Assembly (NCBI GenBank): GCA_019313605.1
Contig: JAFDAW010000036.1
Coordinates: 1-21,898, forward strand
Origin: Deltaproteobacteria bacterium
GTDB lineage: Bacteria > Myxococcota_A > UBA9160 > SMWR01
Length of the DNA stretch: 21,898 nucleotides
Direction of reading: 5' to 3'
Shown here: positions 16,351 through 21,898 of the stretch, piece after piece
Layout: every line of letters starts with the position of its first letter
How positions within the stretch are numbered: the stretch's first letter is position 1
Position numbers and translations under genes: made by a program
Notes under the pieces: model-generated
Seen by the model: the letters and a program-made list of their open reading frames with translations, nothing else
Database searches by the model: none
Told to the model about the DNA's origin: nothing

Positions 16351-16365
16351 TCAAGTCTCGTGCCA
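16351..16365 (-). promoter_or_regulatory. Sigma-54-like promoter of the HD-GYP operon
   Basis: The minus strand reads TGGCAC-GAGAC-TTGA: a perfect -24 box and a -12 box with A in place of the final C, at the correct spacing. Transcription would start near 16340, about 28 bases before the ATG at 16312. The missing C at -12 lowers certainty. Confidence 0.45.
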
Positions 16366-16484
16366 ACTCGTCTCCAGACCCGAATTGACAAGTAAATCAA
16401 GCGTTTCCGCTGCTGATTGCAGATCCCTTCTATTCCCGTTTATTCCCGGCTTCGGGACCGGTGTCGGAAGCAGGGCGGAAACCA

Positions 16485-16553
16485 GGCGGCAGCTTGCACG
16501 CGCGTTACCAGCGCGATGCGGGTCAGGGCTACGGCAACAAGGAGACTGCCGCC
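16485..16553. other. Nested stem element in the long intergenic region
   Basis: GGCGGCAG (16485-16492) pairs perfectly with CTGCCGCC (16546-16553). Inside it GCACGCGC (16496-16503) pairs with GCGCG-A-TGC (16511-16519), an eight-pair stem with one bulged A and a seven-base loop. About 26 unpaired bases complete it. It could be a small structured RNA or an upstream control site of the HD-GYP operon. It matches no riboswitch family I know, and the strand cannot be decided. Confidence 0.35.
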
Positions 16554-16755
16554 GTGGACACAAAGGGGAAACAGCCACACGCAGGCGATATGCAGCGTTT
16601 TCCGGGCTCTAGAGGGGTAACGAAGTCCCGAATCCGGGAAGTCTCAAAATTGGGATGCCGAATGGGGTTTCTCCCTGTATGGGTTCCTCCACTCTTTTTT
16701 TGGAGAATCGATACGAAGAGCGATTGTTTTTTCTCGATACGTGACGCTCTGCTTG

Positions 16756-16877
16756 GGGGACCGCGACGCAAGAGCTATTCGCTCGAACTCGATCCGGCAA
16801 CTGGACCCCGGCCAGTGGAGTTCAGGTCAAATCAGTCACGGTCTGTCCGGGCACACAGCTCTTGCGTCCCCGTCCCC
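16756..16877. repeat. Long imperfect inverted repeat with an inner hairpin
   Basis: The left arm (16756-16776) and right arm (16857-16877) are complementary at 19 of 21 positions, with a perfect core GACGCAAGAGCT / AGCTCTTGCGTC. The 80 bases between them carry a second hairpin: GAACTC (16785-16790) with GAGTTC (16818-16823), and inside it ACTGG (16800-16804) with CCAGT (16812-16816). The result is a compact branched fold of 122 bases. No target duplication or transposase is present, and no T-run follows directly on either strand, so a standard terminator is unlikely. Confidence 0.7.
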
Positions 16878-16957
16878 TGCGAATCGTTTCCTCAGTGCGA
16901 AGGAAGACCACCGTTTTCAAGGATCTTCTAGTTAGGGAGCGCTGCTGGGGCGGTGGG

Positions 16958-18037
16958 TTAGAGGGTGCCGCGGCGTTCGCGTTGGCTGCCGTCGGCTTCT
17001 ACGGATTCGCACCAGTCGCGGTTTTCGAGATACCAGCGGACCGTCTCGCGGATGCCCGCTTCGAAGCCGATCTTCGCCTGCCAGCCGAGTTCGCGCTGGA
17101 TCTTTTCCGCGTTGATCGCGTAACGCCGGTCGTGCCCGGGGCGGTCACTGACGAATTGTTTGAGGTCCGCGTAGCGGGCGGCCCCGGCGCTCTTCAATGC
17201 CGGATTGTCGGGGGCGGGAAGGGCGGCTTCGAGTTCTTCGCAGAGGGCATCGATGATTTCGAGATTGGTTCGCTCGTTGCCCCCGCCGATGTTGTATTTC
17301 TCGCCCGGCTGTCCGCGCTCGAGGACCTGCAGGATTCCCTCGCAGTGATCCTCGACATAGAGCCAGTCGCGGATGTTTCCGCCATCCCCGTAGATCGGCA
17401 GCGGCTTGCCCTCGATCGCATTGAGGATCATCAATGGGATCAGCTTCTCGGGAAGTTGATACGGGCCGAAGTTGTTCGAACAATTCGTGATGATGGAAGG
17501 AATCCCGAAGGTCTGTTGGTAGGCGCGCACCAGGTGGTCGGCGGAGGCCTTGCTGGCCGAATACACGGAGTTCGGCTGGTAGGGAGTCGTTTCCTCGAAG
17601 GCTCCTGTGGGGCCGAGTGAGCCGTAGACTTCGTCGGTCGAGACGTGGAGAAAACGAAAATCGCGGCGCGCCGCTTCGTTGCTTTGGGATAGGAGTTCTC
17701 GCGATGCTTCCAGGAGTTCGAAGGTGCCGACGATGTTGGTCGTGACAAAAGCCGTCGGTCCATCGATCGAGCGATCGACGTGGCTCTCTGCGGCAAAATT
17801 GACGACTGCGGTCGGTTGGTACTCGCGAAAGACCGCAGCGACCTCAGTGCGGTCCGCGATGTCGGCTCTGACGAACGAGTAACGTGGATCTTCTGCGATG
17901 GGCGCGAGGTTCTGGAGTCTTCCCGCGTAGGTGAGCTTGTCGAGGACGACGATGCGGGCCACCGGCGTTTCGAGCGCGGCGCGAACGAAGTTCGAGCCGA
18001 TGAAACCCGCGCCGCCGGTGACAAGCCAGGTGCTCAC
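16958..18037 (-). CDS. rfbB: dTDP-glucose 4,6-dehydratase
   Basis: A 359-residue extended-SDR enzyme (RfbB/RmlB) that converts dTDP-glucose to dTDP-4-keto-6-deoxyglucose, the second step to dTDP-rhamnose and other deoxysugars for surface polysaccharide. NAD-binding GGAGFIG is at 8-14, VLDKLTYAG at 31-39, and the catalytic STDEVYG at 133-139 includes T134, D135 and E136. YSASK at 159-163 holds the Y/K pair, and NCSNNFGPYQLPEKLIP (185-201) is a family signature. Length is normal. The GTG start is only three bases after the stop of the upstream AAA gene, suggesting coupling. The rest of the rml set (rfbA, rfbC, rfbD) is not in the window. Confidence 0.96.
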   Translation of the reverse strand: MSTWLVTGGAGFIGSNFVRAALETPVARIVVLDKLTYAGRLQNLAPIAEDPRYSFVRADIADRTEVAAVFREYQPTAVVNFAAESHVDRSIDGPTAFVTTNIVGTFELLEASRELLSQSNEAARRDFRFLHVSTDEVYGSLGPTGAFEETTPYQPNSVYSASKASADHLVRAYQQTFGIPSIITNCSNNFGPYQLPEKLIPLMILNAIEGKPLPIYGDGGNIRDWLYVEDHCEGILQVLERGQPGEKYNIGGGNERTNLEIIDALCEELEAALPAPDNPALKSAGAARYADLKQFVSDRPGHDRRYAINAEKIQRELGWQAKIGFEAGIRETVRWYLENRDWCESVEADGSQRERRGTL

Positions 18038-18040
18038 GGC

Positions 18041-18970
18041 CTAAAGGTAATTCCCGGAGTGTGGCACCGCGATCTGATTGTGGGCCTGCCGCGATCGGTC
18101 GACCTCGTCGAACAGGTCCTGGGTGGTGACGCTGCTGGCGGTTTCACCGGACGCTTCGTGGCGCGCTTTTCGGCGCAAGACGGCGTGCATGATGCGGATC
18201 CAGTCGCCGGTTGCCGGATCGCGATAGCGATCGACGACGGACTTCCAATCGACGCTGTCGAACAACTCGTGCCCCGCTCGTTTCTCGGATGCGCGGGCGT
18301 GAATTTCGAGTGCCTCGACGATGTCTCCGGGATAGGCGGGCGTGACTTCGACCACCCGCTCGAAGCGTCCGGGCTGGACGAACGCCTGGCGCAGGGTGTC
18401 GGGATGATTGGTGGAGCCGACGATGAGATGGGTGCCTGCGGCGACGGTCCGGTCGATGATGTCGAGCAGAAAGTCCATTACGGGGCCCACCGGTAGATCG
18501 GGTCGGCGGGCTCCGATCTCTTGTGCTTGTGAAAACTCGAGTTCGTTGAAGAGGATCGTCGAAGTCGGAATTTCGGAGAGCGCTTGCGACCACGCGGTGA
18601 CGAGTTCTCCGACCTTGCCGCCTTCGTGGATGATCTCGAGGACCAGGCGCGGAACCGTTACGACAATGAAGGACGATTGGGTCAGCGTGGCCAGTGATTT
18701 GGCGAGCAATCGCTTGCCAACACCTCTGCGCCCAATCAGCAACAGACCGGACGGCGGATAGGTGCCCCAGCGCCCGTAGACGGCGGGATCCGTGGCCGCG
18801 CACGCATAGGTCTGGATCTCTTCCTTGGCGGCCGCGAGACCTCCGATCTCGGAAAGATCCTGTTGAGGATCGGGGTTGATCTCGGTGGCTCGGGCCACCG
18901 GTTCGTGCTTGCGCGCGAAGCTCGACCAGAGGTTTTGGGCTCGCTCGATCCGGATGCTCGAGTCTTCCAT
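18041..18970 (-). CDS. AAA-family protein with degenerate Walker A and B motifs
   Basis: A 309-residue protein with one classic AAA module (about 40-270). The P-loop GRRGVGKR (80-87) keeps the Lys but has Arg where Ser/Thr should coordinate Mg. The Walker B reads TILFNELE (138-145), with Asn142 for the catalytic-metal Asp but Glu143 kept. A sensor-1 Asn (STNHPD, N188) and an arginine-finger-like QPGRFER (199-205) are present. It may bind nucleotide but hydrolyse poorly, and could act as a regulatory partner. It lies 74 bases after the intact Ycf46-type ATPase and three bases before rfbB. There is no Shine-Dalgarno; a TAAGAT box sits exactly six bases before the ATG. Function unknown. Confidence 0.8.
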   Translation of the reverse strand: MEDSSIRIERAQNLWSSFARKHEPVARATEINPDPQQDLSEIGGLAAAKEEIQTYACAATDPAVYGRWGTYPPSGLLLIGRRGVGKRLLAKSLATLTQSSFIVVTVPRLVLEIIHEGGKVGELVTAWSQALSEIPTSTILFNELEFSQAQEIGARRPDLPVGPVMDFLLDIIDRTVAAGTHLIVGSTNHPDTLRQAFVQPGRFERVVEVTPAYPGDIVEALEIHARASEKRAGHELFDSVDWKSVVDRYRDPATGDWIRIMHAVLRRKARHEASGETASSVTTQDLFDEVDRSRQAHNQIAVPHSGNYL

Positions 18971-18976
18971 GCGGGG

Positions 18977-18982
18977 ATCTTA
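18977..18982 (-). promoter_or_regulatory. -10-like TAAGAT placed for leaderless transcription of the AAA gene
   Basis: On the minus strand TAAGAT is followed by six bases and then the ATG at 18970, so transcription from it would start on the A of the start codon. No ribosome binding site is present between. It has the same geometry as the box before ispD. No -35 is evident. Confidence 0.35.
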
Positions 18983-19044
18983 GTGGATCCGGGCCCTGGA
19001 AGTCCCCTGGTTTTCGGGCGCGGTGGCGTGGGCGCCGCGGGCCC

Positions 19045-20586
19045 TCAGCTCTCCGCGAAGAGTTCGACCATCTTGGCATCGACCGAAGCCGGGCGGGCGC
19101 GCCCCTTCGCCCAGTCGCGGAGTTCCTTGATGCGCTCTTCGTAGGTGTCGTAGAGCGGAACGGTGTCGTGGATGGCGTTCTCGAGATCGGTTTCCGATAG
19201 TTCGCGCGATTCCGCGAATGCGCCGTAGAGTGCGGCGGTCACCACTTGTTCGATTTCGGCGCCGCTCAGACGCGCGGCCTGGGCGGCCAGATCCGCCAAC
19301 TTGAATTGCAGCGGATCGCGACCGCGTCGCCGGAGGTGGATCGCGAGGATTTCGGCGCGCTCGTTCTCGGTGGGGAGGTCGACGAAGAAGAGGTCGTCGA
19401 ATCGCCCGCGCCGCAGCAGCTCGGGCGGCAGTGCGGCGACGTCGTTTGCGGTGGCGACCACGAAGACCGGCGAGTCCTTTTCAGATAGCCAAGTGAGGAA
19501 TGCGCCGAATACCCGGCTCGCGCTCGGATCCGACTCTGAGGCCGCGAACCCCTTCTCGATCTCATCGATCCAGAGCACCGCAGGTGCGAGCGACTCTGCG
19601 ACCAGGACGGCCTCGCGAATTGCCTGCTCGGGGCTCTGCGTTCCGCTCGAGAACGTCGCAGCGAGGTCGAGCCGCAGCAGCGGGAAGTGCCACTCGCGCG
19701 CAACGGCCTTCGCACACAGGGATTTACCGCAACCCTGGACGCCCAGCAGCAGCAGGCCTCGCGGAGTCGGCAGGCCGAACGATTGCGCCTCGCTTCCGAA
19801 GGCCCGACGGCGATCTTGCAGCCAGAGCTTGAGTTCGCCGAGCCCGCCCACATCACCGAGCCCCCCGTCGAATTGGTGGAAGCTCAGCGCGGGCGTGCGC
19901 CCGAGCGCACGGCGTTTTTCGCGCACGATCTCCTCGACCGCATCGTCGTTGAGGCCGCGCGATTTCGCGCAGCTCTTGCGAAAGACGCGTACGGCCTCCG
20001 ATCCGGTGAGCCCGAGTGCGCTGCGCGCGGCCGAATTCAGCAGTTGCGAACCAGATTGGGCGTCTTTGGAGTGGGTGTCTTCGCGTTTTTCGTGGAGGCG
20101 TTCGAACAGCGACAGCAGTTCGGCCTCGTTTGGCAGCGGGAGTTCCAGGATTGCGGCTTCGCGCAGCAACTCGATGGGCAGATGCAGCACGGGTCCCAGC
20201 AGGACGACGATCTGGCGGCGCGCGGCAATCTGCGGCAGTCGATCGCGAAGGCGGCGGATCGCCATCGGGTCGTCGAGCAGCCGATGGGCGTCGAGTACGA
20301 CGAAAACCGCGGGATCCTCGTAGGCGGTAATCCCGATGACGCCTTCATTCAACGAGCCCGAGCCGGAACCGTCAGCGAGCTTGGCCTTGCGCTCCTTGAG
20401 CGGAGAATCGATTTCCCGTGCGTCGAGTCCAGATGCGAGCGTCCATGTGATGCAACGGCGCTCCGTCGCCTGCGCGATGCGGCGCAGCAGTCCGAGCGCG
20501 CGATCTTCCTCGCTGCTCTCGAGCGCGATCAGGTTCCAGCCCGAGCGGATCAGCAGTTGGAGTTCTTCCACACAGGCTGTGCTCAT
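19045..20586 (-). CDS. Ycf46-type AAA ATPase
   Basis: A 513-residue protein of the Ycf46/COG0464 AAA group. The N-terminal part (about 1-210) is a degenerate P-loop-like domain typical of the group (LIRSGWNLIALES; VFVVLDAHRLLDDP; IVVLLGP). The C-terminal AAA module (about 240-460) is intact: Walker A GVQGCGKS at 282-289, Walker B VLWIDE with D341 and E342, sensor-1 N381 (ATANDV) and arginine finger RRGRFD at 392-397. It should hydrolyse ATP as a ring. The ATG overlaps the stop of the GspE-type gene in an ATGA junction; the same frame is open further upstream (to 20814) inside that gene, but only as Arg-rich shadow sequence. In cyanobacteria Ycf46 has been linked to inorganic-carbon use; in this context its role is unknown. 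Confidence 0.88.
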   Translation of the reverse strand: MSTACVEELQLLIRSGWNLIALESSEEDRALGLLRRIAQATERRCITWTLASGLDAREIDSPLKERKAKLADGSGSGSLNEGVIGITAYEDPAVFVVLDAHRLLDDPMAIRRLRDRLPQIAARRQIVVLLGPVLHLPIELLREAAILELPLPNEAELLSLFERLHEKREDTHSKDAQSGSQLLNSAARSALGLTGSEAVRVFRKSCAKSRGLNDDAVEEIVREKRRALGRTPALSFHQFDGGLGDVGGLGELKLWLQDRRRAFGSEAQSFGLPTPRGLLLLGVQGCGKSLCAKAVAREWHFPLLRLDLAATFSSGTQSPEQAIREAVLVAESLAPAVLWIDEIEKGFAASESDPSASRVFGAFLTWLSEKDSPVFVVATANDVAALPPELLRRGRFDDLFFVDLPTENERAEILAIHLRRRGRDPLQFKLADLAAQAARLSGAEIEQVVTAALYGAFAESRELSETDLENAIHDTVPLYDTYEERIKELRDWAKGRARPASVDAKMVELFAES

Positions 20587-21898
20587 TCGGAGTCCGCCGT
20601 GACGCGAACGATTTCTTCGAACGTCGTGACGCCGTCCGCGAGTTTTCGCACGGCGGCGTCGCGCAGGGGCTCCATCCCCTCGATGCGGCCCGCGTGGTGG
20701 ATCTCGTTGGCGTCTTTGCCCTCGTTGATGAGCGTGCGGATGCGGCGCCCGACGTCGAGCATTTCGAACACGCCGGTACGCCCGTAGAGACCCGTATAGC
20801 GGCAGGACACGCAACCTTCGCCCGAGCGAACGCGCAGACTGTCACGCCGCTCGATCGGGACCTTGATGCCCAACGCGGCGATCTGATCCGGGTTCAGGTA
20901 GCTCTCGACCGCGCAATTCTCGCAAATGCGACGGATCAGGCGTTGGGCGAAGATCCCGCGCAGCACGCTCGAGAGCAGGAAGCGTTCGACGCCGAGTTCG
21001 ATCAGCCGCGTGACCGCACCCGCGGCGTTGCGGGTGTGCACCGTCGAGAAGACGAGGTGGCCGGTGAGCGCCGCCTGAACGGCCATGTCCGCAGTTTCTT
21101 TGTCGCGGATCTCGCCGACCATGATGATGTCGGGGTCTTGTCGCAAGATCGCGCGCAGCGCCGATGCGAAGGTCACATCGACCTGCGGGTTGACCTGAAT
21201 CTGGCAAAAGCGCGGGTCGACCATCTCGATCGGGTCTTCGATGCTCGTGATGTTGATTTCCGGCCCCGAGAGATACCGCAGCGTCGAGTAGAGCGTGGTC
21301 GTCTTGCCGGAACCGGTCGGACCCGTCACGAGGATCAAGCCGTTGGGGCAGGTGATCCAGCGCTCGTAGCGCTCGCGTTCGTCGACGCTGAAGCCGAGGT
21401 CGTGGAGGTCGGCGAGCAGGACGCTGGGATCGAATACGCGGATCACGACCTTCTCGCCGAAGGCTGTCGCCAAACTCGACACGCGCAGTTCGACCTCGCG
21501 CTGCGCGCGCTGGGTCTTGATGCGGCCATCCTGCGGGCGCCGCCGGTCGGCGATGTTCATGCCCGCGAGCACCTTGATGCGGGACGTAATCGCACCGTGC
21601 ACCGAGAGCGGAACCGTCTCGATGTCGTGCAGGATGCCGTCGATCCGAAAGCGGACCACCGCGTCGTCTCGGCGCGGCTCGAGGTGGATGTCGGATGCGC
21701 GCTGTTCGAATGCGTAATTGAGCAGATAGTCGACAGCCGCAATGACGTGTTCGTCGTTTTGAGCGGTGGCGAGTTCGTCGTTGCTTCGAACTTCGACGAG
21801 CTGAACGAGTGCGCTGGTGTTGCCACCGCCGAGCTCCGTCTCCGCTTTGGAAACCTTCGCGCGAAAGCCGTAGACGCGATCGATGACCTGGAGCACAT
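20583..21898 (-). CDS. GspE/PilB-family secretion or pilus assembly ATPase (5' end beyond window)
   Basis: The C-terminal 437 or so residues of a type II secretion / type IV pilus assembly ATPase; the frame runs off the right edge, so the apparent GTG at 21896 is probably internal. Counting from that codon: ASDIHLEP at 67-74 opens the N2 domain, Walker A GPTGSGKT is at 192-199, the Asp box is at SIEDPIE, Walker B DIIMVGEIRD is at 256-265, and the His box TGHLVFSTVHT is at 278-288. Two zinc-binding CxxC pairs are C325/C328 and C362/C365. All catalytic parts are intact. It powers assembly of a pilus or pseudopilus at the inner membrane. GspE and PilB cannot be told apart without the N-terminus and neighbours. 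It is coupled to the Ycf46-type gene by a four-base overlap. Confidence 0.93.
   Translation of the reverse strand, partial: VLQVIDRVYGFRAKVSKAETELGGGNTSALVQLVEVRSNDELATAQNDEHVIAAVDYLLNYAFEQRASDIHLEPRRDDAVVRFRIDGILHDIETVPLSVHGAITSRIKVLAGMNIADRRRPQDGRIKTQRAQREVELRVSSLATAFGEKVVIRVFDPSVLLADLHDLGFSVDERERYERWITCPNGLILVTGPTGSGKTTTLYSTLRYLSGPEINITSIEDPIEMVDPRFCQIQVNPQVDVTFASALRAILRQDPDIIMVGEIRDKETADMAVQAALTGHLVFSTVHTRNAAGAVTRLIELGVERFLLSSVLRGIFAQRLIRRICENCAVESYLNPDQIAALGIKVPIERRDSLRVRSGEGCVSCRYTGLYGRTGVFEMLDVGRRIRTLINEGKDANEIHHAGRIEGMEPLRDAAVRKLADGVTTFEEIVRVTADSE

Larger units (their letters stand above)
16313..16957. other. 645-base gene-free interval
   Basis: It lies between the start of the HD-GYP gene and the end of rfbB, both on the minus strand. 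Open frames of 60-156 codons occur on both strands, but none shows domain-like sequence, a ribosome binding site or normal composition. It holds the HD-GYP promoter (16351-16365), a small hairpin (TCCCG-GCTT-CGGGA, 16444-16457), a nested stem element (16485-16553), a T-rich patch near 16694, and a long imperfect inverted repeat (16756-16877). Confidence 0.65.

Noticed and set aside
16440..16620. Riboswitch (c-di-GMP-I or cobalamin) before the HD-GYP gene
   Set aside because: Scattered look-alike bits occur (for example CTGACCCGCA on the minus strand), but the order and core motifs of these families do not fit.
16756..16877. Integron attC site
   Set aside because: The arms are long and paired, but the needed RYYYAAC / GTTRRRY core sites are absent, and no integrase or cassette is near.
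16461..16931. 156-codon open frame in the long intergenic region
   Set aside because: No ribosome binding site, no recognisable domain, mixed low-quality composition, and it runs through both structured elements. It looks like chance in GC-rich DNA.
18058..18075. TGGCAC in the 3' end of the AAA gene as a sigma-54 promoter
   Set aside because: No TTGC follows at the required spacing, and it points into antisense of the AAA gene.
20586..20814. N-terminal extension of the Ycf46-type ATPase (76 more codons)
   Set aside because: It overlaps the end of the GspE-type gene and is Arg-rich shadow sequence; the ATG at 20586 makes a normal ATGA overlap.

Overview
The window is GC-rich, densely coded DNA from a diderm bacterium. 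An outer-membrane TolC-type channel, a GspE/PilB-type secretion ATPase, the MEP isoprenoid pathway, an HD-GYP response regulator, a J protein carrying a DUF4388/PATAN-like remnant, and -24/-12 (sigma-54) promoter motifs together suggest a member of the broad 'deltaproteobacteria' (Myxococcota / Desulfobacterota / Binatota-like). This placement is inference from gene content; there is no rRNA or marker set in the window to confirm it. I see no tRNA, rRNA, CRISPR array, transposase or phage gene.

Layout. (1) 41-1744, minus: TolC-family outer-membrane efflux protein. (2) 1956-8651, plus: a tight housekeeping run ispD-ispF-cysS-uvrB-uvrC (two MEP-pathway enzymes, cysteinyl-tRNA synthetase, two nucleotide-excision-repair subunits), with short gaps or stop/start overlaps. 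(3) 8789-9175, plus: a small unrecognised protein behind an excellent sigma-54-type promoter. (4) 9176-9488: a G-rich non-coding stretch with an 86-bp-period direct repeat and a predicted G-quadruplex, directly before comEC (9489-11876, plus), the DNA-uptake channel protein. (5) 11907-16312, minus, transcribed from high to low coordinates: HD-GYP response regulator, V4R-STAS sensor protein, a J-domain/TPR protein whose N-terminal PATAN-like domain appears broken, then a TauE/SafE-family permease. The first three look like one signalling operon, with a sigma-54-like promoter at 16351-16365. (6) 16313-16957: a 645-bp gene-free interval with two structured elements. (7) 16958-21898, minus: GspE/PilB-type ATPase (cut by the window edge), Ycf46-type AAA ATPase, a second AAA protein with degenerate Walker motifs, and dTDP-glucose 4,6-dehydratase (rfbB), with very short junctions or overlaps except one 74-bp gap.

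How they fit. Region 2 is core metabolism and repair. Regions 5 and 7 are the unusual parts. Region 5 joins a c-di-GMP phosphodiesterase output, a small-molecule sensor with a STAS domain, and a PATAN-like/J/TPR protein. Region 7 joins an assembly ATPase of a type II secretion or type IV pilus machine to an intact and an apparently ATP-hydrolysis-impaired AAA protein, then to a nucleotide-sugar enzyme. Neither arrangement is one I recognise as a named system; both are reported as leads, not as proven systems.
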